This document shows, piece by piece, positions 35,227-43,483 of a stretch of DNA of 64,000 nucleotides. The notes under the pieces were generated by a model. It did not search any database. It saw only the letters and a program-made list of their open reading frames with translations, and was not told where the DNA came from. The translations under genes were made by a program, and so were the position numbers. The DNA is from Paenirhodobacter ferrireducens (GTDB lineage: Bacteria > Pseudomonadota > Alphaproteobacteria > Rhodobacterales > Rhodobacteraceae): NCBI RefSeq assembly GCF_004022265.1, contig NZ_SAVB01000006.1, forward strand, positions 62,001 to 126,000, written 5' to 3'. Each line of letters begins with the position of its first letter. Position 1 is the stretch's first letter.

Positions 35227-35240
35227 TTGATACAGATCAA
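35227..35240. promoter_or_regulatory. FNR box of ccoNOQP
   Basis: TTGAT-ACAG-ATCAA is a perfect consensus match 105 bases before the ccoN ATG. Class II spacing predicts a transcript start near 35275 and a leader of about 70 bases. It is separate from the USP box 72 bases away, so each direction has its own site. Confidence 0.87.
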
Positions 35241-35345
35241 GGCATCAGGCATACCCTGAGACCACAAGAGCGATAGTCGAAACTTCCCGCCCCGGATCGA
35301 CCGATTCTGGGAACGGGGGGAAGACAAGACGAAGGGACGCACAAC

Positions 35346-36947
35346 ATGTGGGATTACATCAAGCTGATCGCGCTTGGTCTGGTAGCGGTGCTCGCCGCTA
35401 TCGCGGCCAACTACGCGCGCGATCTTCCGTACATGGTGAACGCGATCGAGATCATGCTGGCAGCAGCGATCGCGTTCATCTGGGTGCTGCGCACCATGGG
35501 AGGGCCGAAACCCTCCGAAAGCGAATATTTTGACGGCGTTATCCGCGCAGGCGTGATCGCGACGGTGTTCTGGGGAATCGTGGGCTTCCTCGTCGCCGTC
35601 ATCATCGCCTTCCAGCTCGCCTTCCCGGCGCTCAACTTCGAGTGGGCCCAGGGCTACCTGAACTTCGGCAAGCTGCGGCCGCTGCACACCTCGGCGGTGA
35701 TCTTCGCCTTCGGTGGCAACGCGCTGATCGCTACGTCGTTCTATGTGGTGCAGCGCACCTCGGCGGCGCGTCTCTTCGGTGGCACGGCCTTTGGCTGGTT
35801 CGTGTTCTGGGGCTGGCAGCTGATCATCGTGACCGCGGCCTCGGGCTATATCCTCGGTGCGACCCAGTCGCAGGAATACGCCGAGATGGAATGGCACGTC
35901 GACTGGCTGATCACGATCGTCTGGGTCACCTATCTGATCACCTTCCTCGGCACCATCTTCAAGCGCAAGGAACCCCACATCTACGTGGCCAACTGGTTCT
36001 ACCTGTCCTTCATCGTGACCATCGCGATGCTGCATGTGGTGAACAACCTCGCGATCCCGGTGTCGATCTTCGGCTCGAAGTCGGTGCAGGTGTTCTCGGG
36101 TGTGCAGAACGCGATGACGCAGTGGTGGTACGGCCATAACGCGGTGGGCTTCTTCCTGACCGCGGGCTTCCTGGGCATGATGTACTACTTCGTGCCGAAG
36201 CAGGCTGAACGCCCGGTCTATTCCTACAAGCTGTCGATCGTGCACTTCTGGGCGCTGATCTTCCTCTATATCTGGGCCGGTCCGCACCATCTGCACTACA
36301 CCGCCCTGCCGGACTGGGCCTCGACCCTCGGCATGGTGATGTCGGTGATCCTGTGGATGCCCTCGTGGGGCGGCATGATCAACGGCCTGATGACGCTCTC
36401 GGGCGCCTGGGACAAGCTGCGCACGGACCCGGTCATCCGGATGATGGTGGTCTCGGTCGGCTTCTACGGCATGTCGACCTTCGAAGGTCCGATGATGTCG
36501 ATCAAGGCGGTGAACTCGCTGTCGCACTACACCGACTGGACGATCGGTCACGTGCACTCGGGCGCGCTCGGCTGGAACGGCATGATCACCTTCGGCGCGC
36601 TCTACTTCCTGGTGCCGAAACTGTGGTCGCGTGAACGGCTCTACTCGACCAAGCTCGTGAGCTGGCACTTCTGGCTCGCCACCATCGGCATCGTGCTCTA
36701 CGCCGCGTCGATGTGGGTGACGGGCATCATGGAAGGCCTGATGTGGCGCGAAGTCGACAGCCAGGGCTTCCTCGTGAACGCCTTCGCCGACACCGTCGCC
36801 GCGAAGCATCCGATGTACGTGGTGCGTGGTCTGGGTGGTGTGATGTATCTCACCGGCGCCTGCATCATGGCCTACAACCTGTGGGCCACCGTCGCCAAGC
36901 AGCCGCGCGCTGCCGCCGCCTCGGTCGCCGCAGTTCCGGCCGAATAA
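35346..36947 (+). CDS. ccoN: cbb3-type cytochrome c oxidase subunit I (CcoN)
   Basis: CcoN is the catalytic heme-copper subunit of the high-affinity cbb3 oxidase in the inner membrane. The 533-residue protein has about twelve helices. Visible metal-ligand regions are R-P-L-H-T-S-A-V (low-spin heme b), [11 protein letters not shown] (first CuB histidine), A-G-P-H-H-L-H-Y-T (CuB histidine pair) and [11 protein letters not shown] (heme ligands). It is the first gene of ccoNOQP, with its own perfect FNR box upstream, so it should be induced when oxygen falls. It is followed by ccoO after 12 bases. Confidence 0.97.
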   Translation: MWDYIKLIALGLVAVLAAIAANYARDLPYMVNAIEIMLAAAIAFIWVLRTMGGPKPSESEYFDGVIRAGVIATVFWGIVGFLVAVIIAFQLAFPALNFEWAQGYLNFGKLRPLHTSAVIFAFGGNALIATSFYVVQRTSAARLFGGTAFGWFVFWGWQLIIVTAASGYILGATQSQEYAEMEWHVDWLITIVWVTYLITFLGTIFKRKEPHIYVANWFYLSFIVTIAMLHVVNNLAIPVSIFGSKSVQVFSGVQNAMTQWWYGHNAVGFFLTAGFLGMMYYFVPKQAERPVYSYKLSIVHFWALIFLYIWAGPHHLHYTALPDWASTLGMVMSVILWMPSWGGMINGLMTLSGAWDKLRTDPVIRMMVVSVGFYGMSTFEGPMMSIKAVNSLSHYTDWTIGHVHSGALGWNGMITFGALYFLVPKLWSRERLYSTKLVSWHFWLATIGIVLYAASMWVTGIMEGLMWREVDSQGFLVNAFADTVAAKHPMYVVRGLGGVMYLTGACIMAYNLWATVAKQPRAAAASVAAVPAE

Positions 36948-36959
36948 GGAGATCCGCAG

Positions 36960-37688
36960 ATGGCACTTCTGGACAAACATGGCGTCATCGAAAAGAACGC
37001 CACGCTGCTGCTGATCTTCTCCTTCCTCGTCGTCACCATCGGCGGCATCGTGGAGATCGCGCCCCTGTTCTATCTCGAGAACACCATCGAGAAGGTGGAA
37101 GGCGTGCGTCCCTACACCCCGCTCGAGCTGACGGGCCGCGACATCTACGTGCGGGAGGGCTGCTATGTCTGCCACTCGCAGATGATCCGTCCGATGCGCG
37201 ACGAGGTGGAACGTTACGGTCACTACTCGCTCGCCGCCGAGTCGATGTATGACCACCCGTTCCAGTGGGGCTCGAAGCGGACGGGGCCCGACCTCGCCCG
37301 CGTCGGCAACCGCTACTCGGATGCGTGGCATGTGGACCACCTGACGAACCCGCAATCGGTCGTGCCGGAATCGGTGATGCCGAAATACGGGTTCCTCAAG
37401 ACCCGCATGATCGAACCCACCTATATCGAGGACCGTCTCAACACCGATCAGCTCGTGGGCGTGCCCTACACCTCCGAGATGATCGCCAACGCGAAGGCCG
37501 ACTTCGCCGCGCAGGTCAATCCTGACGGCGATACCGATGGCCTGACCGAACGGTATGGCGCGAAGGTCAACATCCGCAACTTCGATGGCCAGCCCGGCAT
37601 TTCGGAGATGGATGCGCTGATCGCCTATCTGCAGGTTCTCGGCACGATGGTCGACTTCTCGACCTTCCAACCCGTGGCAAGTCGCTGA
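36960..37688 (+). CDS. ccoO: cbb3 oxidase subunit II, mono-heme cytochrome c (CcoO)
   Basis: This 242-residue subunit is anchored by one N-terminal helix (about 14-36) with its heme domain in the periplasm. The heme site is C68-Y-V-C71-H72, followed by S-Q-M-I-R-P, a family hallmark; the axial methionine is probably in S-V-M-P-K-Y-G. It passes electrons from CcoP to CcoN. AAGGAGAT lies correctly before the ATG. Confidence 0.97.
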   Translation: MALLDKHGVIEKNATLLLIFSFLVVTIGGIVEIAPLFYLENTIEKVEGVRPYTPLELTGRDIYVREGCYVCHSQMIRPMRDEVERYGHYSLAAESMYDHPFQWGSKRTGPDLARVGNRYSDAWHVDHLTNPQSVVPESVMPKYGFLKTRMIEPTYIEDRLNTDQLVGVPYTSEMIANAKADFAAQVNPDGDTDGLTERYGAKVNIRNFDGQPGISEMDALIAYLQVLGTMVDFSTFQPVASR

Positions 37689-37699
37689 GGGGGCAGGGG

Positions 37700-37915
37700 A
37701 TGGACTACCATATCTTCCGTGAATTCGCCGACAGCTGGGCTGCGCTGGCGATGCTCCTTGTCTTCGTGGGAGCCGTCGTCTTCGCGCTGCGCCCTGGCTC
37801 GCGCCGGGTCCATGACGATACGGCAAGCATCCCCTTCCGACATGATGACAAACCCGCCTGTTCTGGCGGCGGCTGCAAGGACGGCTGCTGCAAGGACGAC
37901 GGCGCCACGTTGTAA
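37700..37915 (+). CDS. ccoQ: cbb3 oxidase small subunit CcoQ with Cys-rich tail
   Basis: CcoQ is a single-helix subunit that stabilises the cbb3 complex. This 71-residue copy has the expected M-D-Y start, helix at about residues 13-30 and R-P-G-S motif. It then has a C-terminal extension with C54, C59, C63 and C64 among Gly, Lys and Asp. The tail follows a helix expected to leave it in the cytoplasm. I do not know such a cysteine cluster from typical CcoQ proteins; metal binding or redox sensing is only an inference. The gene lies between ccoO (11 bases) and ccoP. Confidence 0.9.
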   Translation: MDYHIFREFADSWAALAMLLVFVGAVVFALRPGSRRVHDDTASIPFRHDDKPACSGGGCKDGCCKDDGATL

Positions 37916-37927
37916 GGAGGCGTGGAC

Positions 37928-38821
37928 ATGAGCAAAAAACCGACCACCAAGAAGCAAGTCGAGACCACGGGCCATTCGTGGGACGGCATTTCCGAATACA
38001 ACAATCCGCTGCCGCGCTGGTGGCTGTGGACCTTCTACGCCTGCATCGTCTGGGGTGTGGCCTATTCGATCGCGATGCCGGCCTGGCCGATCTTCGCCTC
38101 GGGGGCGACGCCGGGCCTTCTGCACAGCTCGACCCGCGCCGATGTCGCGGCCGACATCCAGAAGTATGCCGACGCCAACAAGCCGATCGAGGAAAAGCTG
38201 GTGGCGACCGACCTGAACCAGATCGCCAACGATCCGGAACTGGTCGACTTCACCCGCAACGCCGGCGGCGCGGTGTTCCGCACCTGGTGTGCGCAGTGCC
38301 ACGGCGCGGGCGCGGGCGGCAACCCGGGCTTCCCGAACCTGCTCGACAGCGACTGGCTGCATGGCGGCACGATCGAACAGATCTACACCGACGTGCTGCA
38401 CGGCATCCGTGACCCGCTGGATCCGGACACCAACCCGGCCGCGGCGATGCCGGCGCACCTGACCGACGGTCTGCTCGACCAGACCCAGATCGACGACGTC
38501 GTGCAATACGTGCTGCAGATCTCGGGCCAGCAGGCCGATGCCGCCAAGGCCACGGCCGGCGCGGAGGTCTTCGCCAACAACTGCACCGCGTGCCACGGCG
38601 AAGACGCCAAGGGCATGCAGGAGATGGGCGCTCCGAACCTGACCGACGCGATCTGGCTCTATGGCGGCGATCAGGCCACCATCACGAAGACCGTCGAATT
38701 CGGCCGCGCGGGCGTCATGCCCTCGTGGAGCTATGCCCCCGAAGGCGGCACGGCGCGTCTGAGCGAAGCGCAGATCCGTTCGGTCGCGGCCTACGTCCAC
38801 TCGCTGGGCGGCGGTCAGTAA
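37928..38821 (+). CDS. ccoP: cbb3 oxidase subunit III, di-heme cytochrome c (CcoP)
   Basis: This 297-residue subunit has helices in the N-terminal 60 residues ([13 protein letters not shown] and following) and two periplasmic heme c domains, C121-A-Q-C124-H125 and C219-T-A-C222-H223. It accepts electrons from soluble c2 or membrane c_y cytochromes. AAGGAGG is seven bases before the ATG at 37928 but only one base before the GTG at 37922, which decides the start. It is the last gene before the strong hairpin at 38870. Confidence 0.97.
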   Translation: MSKKPTTKKQVETTGHSWDGISEYNNPLPRWWLWTFYACIVWGVAYSIAMPAWPIFASGATPGLLHSSTRADVAADIQKYADANKPIEEKLVATDLNQIANDPELVDFTRNAGGAVFRTWCAQCHGAGAGGNPGFPNLLDSDWLHGGTIEQIYTDVLHGIRDPLDPDTNPAAAMPAHLTDGLLDQTQIDDVVQYVLQISGQQADAAKATAGAEVFANNCTACHGEDAKGMQEMGAPNLTDAIWLYGGDQATITKTVEFGRAGVMPSWSYAPEGGTARLSEAQIRSVAAYVHSLGGGQ

Positions 38822-38869
38822 CACAAGAAATTCGGGGGACTGCGGAGCGATCCGAAGCCCCCCGGGTGG

Positions 38870-38919
38870 CACCGGCGCCCCGTCCTGTTCGCGCGTTTCC
38901 TGGGGGCGCCGGTGTTTTT
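38870..38919 (+). terminator. terminator between ccoNOQP and ccoGHIS
   Basis: The 12-bp perfect stem CACCGGCGCCCC / GGGGCGCCGGTG with a 21-base loop is followed by TTTTT, 49 bases after the ccoP stop. It separates the oxidase operon from the assembly operon, which has its own FNR box. Confidence 0.88.
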
Positions 38920-39008
38920 CCTGCCGGACGATGCAATCGCCCCGCCGCCTGCGCGTGCGGGGTTTCCTTTTCCCGGGCCGGCATATCCTGTATCAGAAAT
39001 CTGCAATT

Positions 39009-39022
39009 TTGACGCATGTCAA
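39009..39022. promoter_or_regulatory. FNR box of ccoGHIS
   Basis: TTGAC-GCAT-GTCAA is a perfect inverted repeat with C and G in place of the T and A next to the spacer. Class II spacing predicts a transcript start near 39057 and a 32-base leader to the ccoG GTG. Being off consensus, it may bind more weakly than the ccoN box. Confidence 0.75.
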
Positions 39023-39088
39023 AGCCTTTCCGGTCCTGCCATAGCAGAAGGGACCGGAATTGAGAGATCAGACAACGGAGAGAGACCT

Positions 39089-40531
39089 GTGAGCTCCACC
39101 GAACCGAGTGAATCCGGCCCGCTTTACGCCGCGCGCGAACCCGTCTTCCCGCGCCGTGTGAAGGGTCATTTCCGTACCCTGAAATGGGTGCTGATGGCCC
39201 TGATGCTGGGCATCTACTACATCACCCCGTGGATCCGCTGGGATCGCGGTCCGGCGCTGCCTGACCAGGCGGTGCTCGTCGACCTGGCGAACCGGCGCTT
39301 CTTCTTCTTCATGATCGAGATCTGGCCGCACGAGTTCTACTTCGTCGCCGGCCTTCTCATCATGGCGGGGCTCGGGCTCTTTCTCTTCACCTCGGCGATG
39401 GGGCGCGTGTGGTGCGGCTATGCCTGCCCGCAGACGGTCTGGACCGACCTCTTCATCCTCGTCGAGCGCATCGTCGAGGGCGACCGCAACGCCCGCATCC
39501 GCCTGCTGCGGCAGAAGTGGAACTTCGAGAAGATCCGCAAGCGGATGACGAAGTGGACGCTGTGGCTCCTGATCGGCGTCGCCACCGGCGGTGCCTGGGT
39601 CTTCTACTTCACCGACGCGCCGACGCTCCTGCATGACCTGCTGCACGGCTCGGCCTCGGCCGTGGCCTACACCACGATCGCCGTCGCCACCGCCACCACC
39701 TTCGCCTTCGGCGGCTTCGCGCGCGAGCAGATCTGTATCTATGCCTGCCCCTGGCCGCGCATCCAGGCCGCGATGATGGACGAGGACACGATCACCATCG
39801 CCTATCGCGAATGGCGTGGCGAGCCGCGCGGCAAGCCGGGCGTCGCGGGCAACGGCGACTGCATCGACTGTCAGGCCTGTTTCAACGTCTGTCCGATGGG
39901 CATCGACATCCGCAACGGCCAGCAGCTCGAATGCATCACCTGCGGGCTGTGCATCGACGCCTGCAACGAGATGATGGACAAGGTCGGCAAGCCGCACGGG
40001 CTGATCGGCTACATCGCGCTGAAGGACGAGGCGAAGGAACGCGCGGGCGAGCATCCGACGAATGTCTGGAAGCACATCTTCCGGCCGCGCACGATCCTCT
40101 ATTTCACCCTCTGGGCCGGCATCGGCATCGGGCTGGTGGTGGCGCTGTTCATGCGCTCGCCGATCGACTTCAACGTCACCCCGAACCGCGACCCGCTCTA
40201 CGTCGTGCAGGGCGACGGCTCGATCCGCAACATCTACACGCTGCGGCTGCGCAACAAGCATGGCGAGGCGACCACTTACCGGATCTCGGTCACCACGGAG
40301 GACCATGAAGAGCGCGCGCCGCTGACGCTGACGCTCGAAGGCCAGCCGGGCGATACGGTGACCGCACCTGCCGACCAGCTTTCGACCCAGCGTCTTTATA
40401 TCGAGGCGCCGGCCGGGTCGAAGATGGCCCGCGAGGACCGGTCCGAGATCAAGATCTGGGTTGAAGACGTGAAGGGCACCGACCGGGCTGCGGCCGAAGC
40501 GGTGTTCAATGGCCGTGAACAGCATCACTGA
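39089..40531 (+). CDS. ccoG: CcoG (RdxB/FixG), membrane Fe-S protein, cupric reductase of cbb3 assembly
   Basis: CcoG is an inner-membrane protein with two 4Fe-4S clusters; it has been shown to reduce Cu(II) to Cu(I) during cbb3 maturation. The 480-residue protein has four or five helices, the W-C-G-Y-A-C-P-Q-T-V-W motif and C-I-Y-A-C-P-W-P-R. The ferredoxin-like motifs are C-I-D-C-Q-A-C-F-N-V-C-P and C-I-T-C-G-L-C-I-D-A-C. A C-terminal immunoglobulin-like domain follows the last helix. The start is a GTG with CGGAGAGAGA before it; the upstream continuation crosses the FNR box and terminator and is rejected. It is first in ccoGHIS. Confidence 0.95.
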   Translation: MSSTEPSESGPLYAAREPVFPRRVKGHFRTLKWVLMALMLGIYYITPWIRWDRGPALPDQAVLVDLANRRFFFFMIEIWPHEFYFVAGLLIMAGLGLFLFTSAMGRVWCGYACPQTVWTDLFILVERIVEGDRNARIRLLRQKWNFEKIRKRMTKWTLWLLIGVATGGAWVFYFTDAPTLLHDLLHGSASAVAYTTIAVATATTFAFGGFAREQICIYACPWPRIQAAMMDEDTITIAYREWRGEPRGKPGVAGNGDCIDCQACFNVCPMGIDIRNGQQLECITCGLCIDACNEMMDKVGKPHGLIGYIALKDEAKERAGEHPTNVWKHIFRPRTILYFTLWAGIGIGLVVALFMRSPIDFNVTPNRDPLYVVQGDGSIRNIYTLRLRNKHGEATTYRISVTTEDHEERAPLTLTLEGQPGDTVTAPADQLSTQRLYIEAPAGSKMAREDRSEIKIWVEDVKGTDRAAAEAVFNGREQHH

Positions 40532-40541
40532 GGAGCACAGA

Positions 40542-40997
40542 ATGGGAAAACCCCTGACCGGCCGGAAGGTCCTGCTGATCGCACTTGCCTTCTTCGGCAT
40601 CGTCATCGCCGTCAACGTCACCATGGCGGTGAAGGCGGTGAAGACCTTCCCCGGGCTCGAGGTGTCGAACTCCTACGTGGCGTCGCAGACCTTCGACGCC
40701 GACCGTGCCGCGCAGGAAAAGCTCGGCTGGGTGGTCGAGCCGACCTATGACCGCGGCGTCCTTTCGCTGGTGATCCGCGACAAGGGGGGGCTGCCCGCAC
40801 GGGTGGCCACCCTGAACGCCCTCGTCGGCCGCACCACCATGGCCAGCGAGGATGTCGAGCCCGAGTTCTCCTTCTCGGGCGGGATCTTCTCGGCGCCGGT
40901 GGCGCTGGCGCCGGGGGCCTGGCTGATCCATCTCGATGCGGTCGCCCATGACGGCACCAAGTTCCGCCAGCGCATCGACCTCTTCGTGGACAAGTAA
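40542..40997 (+). CDS. ccoH: cbb3 oxidase assembly protein CcoH (FixH)
   Basis: This 151-residue protein has one N-terminal helix (about residues 9-29, K-V-L-L-I-A-L-A-F-F-G) and a periplasmic FixH domain. Family marks are F-P-G-L-E-V-x-N-S-Y and Y-D-R-G-V-L-S. CcoH interacts with the oxidase subunits during assembly. GAGGAG seven bases upstream selects the ATG at 40542 over an in-frame ATG inside the ccoG end. Confidence 0.92.
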   Translation: MGKPLTGRKVLLIALAFFGIVIAVNVTMAVKAVKTFPGLEVSNSYVASQTFDADRAAQEKLGWVVEPTYDRGVLSLVIRDKGGLPARVATLNALVGRTTMASEDVEPEFSFSGGIFSAPVALAPGAWLIHLDAVAHDGTKFRQRIDLFVDK

Positions 40998-41001
40998 GCC
41001 G

Positions 41002-43239
41002 ATGACGGTCGCCCCTGCCGCCAATGGTCTGGCCCCTTCCGCCCCGCAGACGGGGGAGGCAGAGCATGTTTCCGCCTCGGCCTGCCCGGCCTGCCTTGCG
41101 GCCCCCTCGGCCGAGGCGCTGGCGAAATCGGGTGACCTCCGCGGCGCGCGGATCATGCTGTCGCTGCCGACGGCGCATTGCGCGGTCTGCATCACCGATG
41201 TCGAGCGGGAACTGTCGCGCCAGCCCGGCGTGCGCTCGGCGCGGGTGAACCTGACGCTGAAACGCGTCTCGATCGACGCCGAGCCGGGGGTGGAGGCGGC
41301 ACCGCTTGTCGCCGCACTCGACGGCATCGGCTATGAGGCCTACGAGCTCGATCCGGGCCTGCTCTCGGCGACCGAGACCGACAAGCGCGGCCGTGACCTG
41401 CTGATGCGCATCGGCGTCGCAGGCTTCGCGATGATGAACATCATGCTGCTCTCGATCTCGGTCTGGTCGGGGGCCGAGGACGCCACGCGCGACATGTTCC
41501 ACTGGATCTCGGCGGCGATCGCGCTGCCGACGGTGGTCTTCGCCGGGCAGCCCTTCTTCGCCTCGGCCTGGGCCGGGCTGCGGCACGGGCGCGTCAACAT
41601 GGACGTGCCGATCTCGCTGGCGCTGATCCTCGCCTCGTCGATCTCGCTTTACGAGACCGCGCATCACGGCCATCAGGCCTATTTCGATGCGGCGGTGATG
41701 CTGTCCTTCTTCCTGCTCGTCGGGCGCTATCTCGATTACCGCACCCGCGCCGTGGCGCGCTCGGCGGCCGAGGAGCTGGCCGCGCTCGAGGTGCCGCGGG
41801 CGACGGTGCTGCGCGATGGCGCCGAGGTCGTGGTGCCGGTGGGCGAGCTGGTTCCGGGCGACATCATCCGGGTGCGCCCGGGCGGCCGGATCCCGGCCGA
41901 TGGCACGGTGACCGAGGGCACGTCCGAGACCGACCGTTCGCTTCTGACCGGCGAATCGCTGCCCGTCTATGCCGGGCCCGGCGTGACGCTTTCGGCGGGC
42001 GAGGTGAATCTCACCGGCCCGCTCACCCTGCGCGTCACCGCGGCGGGCAAGGACAGTTCGCTGCACCGCATGGCGGATCTGGTCGCCACCGCCGAATCGG
42101 CGAAGACGAAATACACCTCGCTGGCCGAACGGGCGGCGCGGGCCTATTCGCCGCTGGTGCACACGCTCGCCTTCTCGTCCTTCCTGATCTGGCTGTGGAT
42201 CACCGGCGGCGACGTGCGCCACGCGATCAACATCGCTGCGGCGGTGCTCATCATCACCTGCCCCTGCGCGCTTGGCCTTGCGGTGCCCGCGGTGGTCACC
42301 GCGGCCTCGGGGCGGCTTTTCCGCAAGGGGCTGCTGATCAAGGACGGCACCGCGCTCGAGCGGCTGGCCGAGGTCGACACCGTCGTCTTCGACAAGACCG
42401 GCACGCTGACCATGGGGGCGCCCACGCCCGAGAACCTGTTTGACCTCACGCCCGCGCAATTCGCCATCGCCGCGGCGCTTGCCGGGGCCTCGTCGCATCC
42501 GCTGGCGACGGCGCTCGCCGCGGCGGCGCAGGCGCGCGGCATCGTTCCCGCCGCGCTTGACGATCTGCGCGAGGTGCCGGGCTATGGCGTCGAGGGGCGG
42601 CTCGACGGCGCGATCCTGCGCCTTGGTCGGGCCGACTGGGTCGGAGCCGAGGCGGGCAGTGTGACCGCGACGCATCTGCGCATCGGCGCCGAGGCGCCGG
42701 TGACGCTGCGCTTTGCCGACAGCCTGCGCCCGGGCGCCGAGGCGGCGGTCACGGCGCTGCTCGCACAGAAGAAACGCGTGCTGCTGGTCTCGGGCGATGT
42801 CGAGGGCGCGGTTGCGGCCCTTGCCCGCCGGCTTGGCATTGCCGAGTGGCACTCGGGGGCCCGGCCCGAGGAAAAGGCGGCGCTGGTCGCCGAGATGACC
42901 GGCGCCGGCGCGCGGGTGCTGATGGTGGGCGACGGGCTGAACGACACTGCGGCGCTCGCCTCGGCGCATGTCTCGATCTCGCCGGCCTCGGCGCTCGATG
43001 CGGCGCGCACCGCCTCGGACATCGTGCTGCTCGGTCAGGATCTGGCGCCGGTGGCCGATGCCGTGCGGATCTCGGTGCAGGCGCGGCGGCGGATCAAGCA
43101 GAACTTCGCGCTTTCGGGGCTTTACAACGTCGTCGCGGTGCCGATCGCGCTGGTCGGTCTGGCGACGCCGCTCGCCGCGGCCTTGGCGATGTCGGCCTCC
43201 TCGATTACGGTGTCACTGAACTCCCTGCGGCTGAAGTGA
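41002..43239 (+). CDS. ccoI: copper-exporting P1B-type ATPase CcoI (FixI)
   Basis: CcoI delivers copper across the inner membrane for CuB insertion into CcoN. The 745-residue protein has an N-terminal heavy-metal domain with C60-A-V-C63. An additional C28-P-A-C31 lies ahead of it in an Ala/Pro-rich leader. Eight helices include the C-P-C motif in T-C-P-C-A-L-G. Phosphorylation motif D-K-T-G-T-L-T, the S-H-P nucleotide site and G-D-G-L-N-D-T complete the pump. The start follows the ccoH stop by four bases, with the stop codon context AAGTAAGCCG giving only a weak ribosome-binding site. Confidence 0.95.
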   Translation: MTVAPAANGLAPSAPQTGEAEHVSASACPACLAAPSAEALAKSGDLRGARIMLSLPTAHCAVCITDVERELSRQPGVRSARVNLTLKRVSIDAEPGVEAAPLVAALDGIGYEAYELDPGLLSATETDKRGRDLLMRIGVAGFAMMNIMLLSISVWSGAEDATRDMFHWISAAIALPTVVFAGQPFFASAWAGLRHGRVNMDVPISLALILASSISLYETAHHGHQAYFDAAVMLSFFLLVGRYLDYRTRAVARSAAEELAALEVPRATVLRDGAEVVVPVGELVPGDIIRVRPGGRIPADGTVTEGTSETDRSLLTGESLPVYAGPGVTLSAGEVNLTGPLTLRVTAAGKDSSLHRMADLVATAESAKTKYTSLAERAARAYSPLVHTLAFSSFLIWLWITGGDVRHAINIAAAVLIITCPCALGLAVPAVVTAASGRLFRKGLLIKDGTALERLAEVDTVVFDKTGTLTMGAPTPENLFDLTPAQFAIAAALAGASSHPLATALAAAAQARGIVPAALDDLREVPGYGVEGRLDGAILRLGRADWVGAEAGSVTATHLRIGAEAPVTLRFADSLRPGAEAAVTALLAQKKRVLLVSGDVEGAVAALARRLGIAEWHSGARPEEKAALVAEMTGAGARVLMVGDGLNDTAALASAHVSISPASALDAARTASDIVLLGQDLAPVADAVRISVQARRRIKQNFALSGLYNVVAVPIALVGLATPLAAALAMSASSITVSLNSLRLK

Positions 43240-43251
43240 GCGGAGGCGCCG

Positions 43252-43410
43252 ATGTCCGTCCTGACCTATCTTATCCCGATCTCGCTATTCCTTGGCGGTT
43301 TTGGCCTTGTGGCCTTCTTCTGGACGCTGCGCACGCGCCAGTATGAGGACCCGAAGGGCGACAGCGAGCGCATCCTGTCGGATGAATACGACGATCACCC
43401 CAAAGGCTGA
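43252..43410 (+). CDS. ccoS: cbb3 oxidase maturation protein CcoS (FixS)
   Basis: This 52-residue single-helix protein starts M-S-V-L-T-Y-L-I-P-I-S-L. The helix spans about 5-25, followed by F-W-T-L-R-T-R-Q-Y-E-D-P-K-G-D, the conserved CcoS tail, then a run of acidic residues. It is needed for cofactor insertion into cbb3. GGAGG lies six bases before the ATG. The gene begins 12 bases after ccoI and closes the operon. Confidence 0.93.
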   Translation: MSVLTYLIPISLFLGGFGLVAFFWTLRTRQYEDPKGDSERILSDEYDDHPKG

Positions 43411-43433
43411 TCAGCAAGACTGTCAGAGATGAA

Positions 43434-43456
43434 AAAGCCGGCCCCGGGCCGGCTTT
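43434..43456. terminator. bidirectional terminator between ccoS and the carboxypeptidase gene
   Basis: AAAGCCGGCCC-C-GGGCCGGCTTT is a near-perfect palindrome with A and T tracts on the two sides. It lies between convergent genes, so it can end both transcripts. Confidence 0.8.
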
Positions 43457-43483
43457 CGTTTGTCTGGCGGTGGGGCAGGGGGC

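Noticed and set aside
35208-37826. An 872-residue open frame antisense to ccoN and ccoO
   Set aside because: The His/Arg/Asp-rich composition is the reverse-frame image of GC-rich coding DNA, no domain is recognisable, and the sense strand holds clear cbb3 genes.
38912-39088. N-terminal extension of ccoG by about 59 residues
   Set aside because: It would run through the FNR box and the terminator tail. The GTG at 39089 has a proper ribosome-binding site and matches the expected CcoG start.
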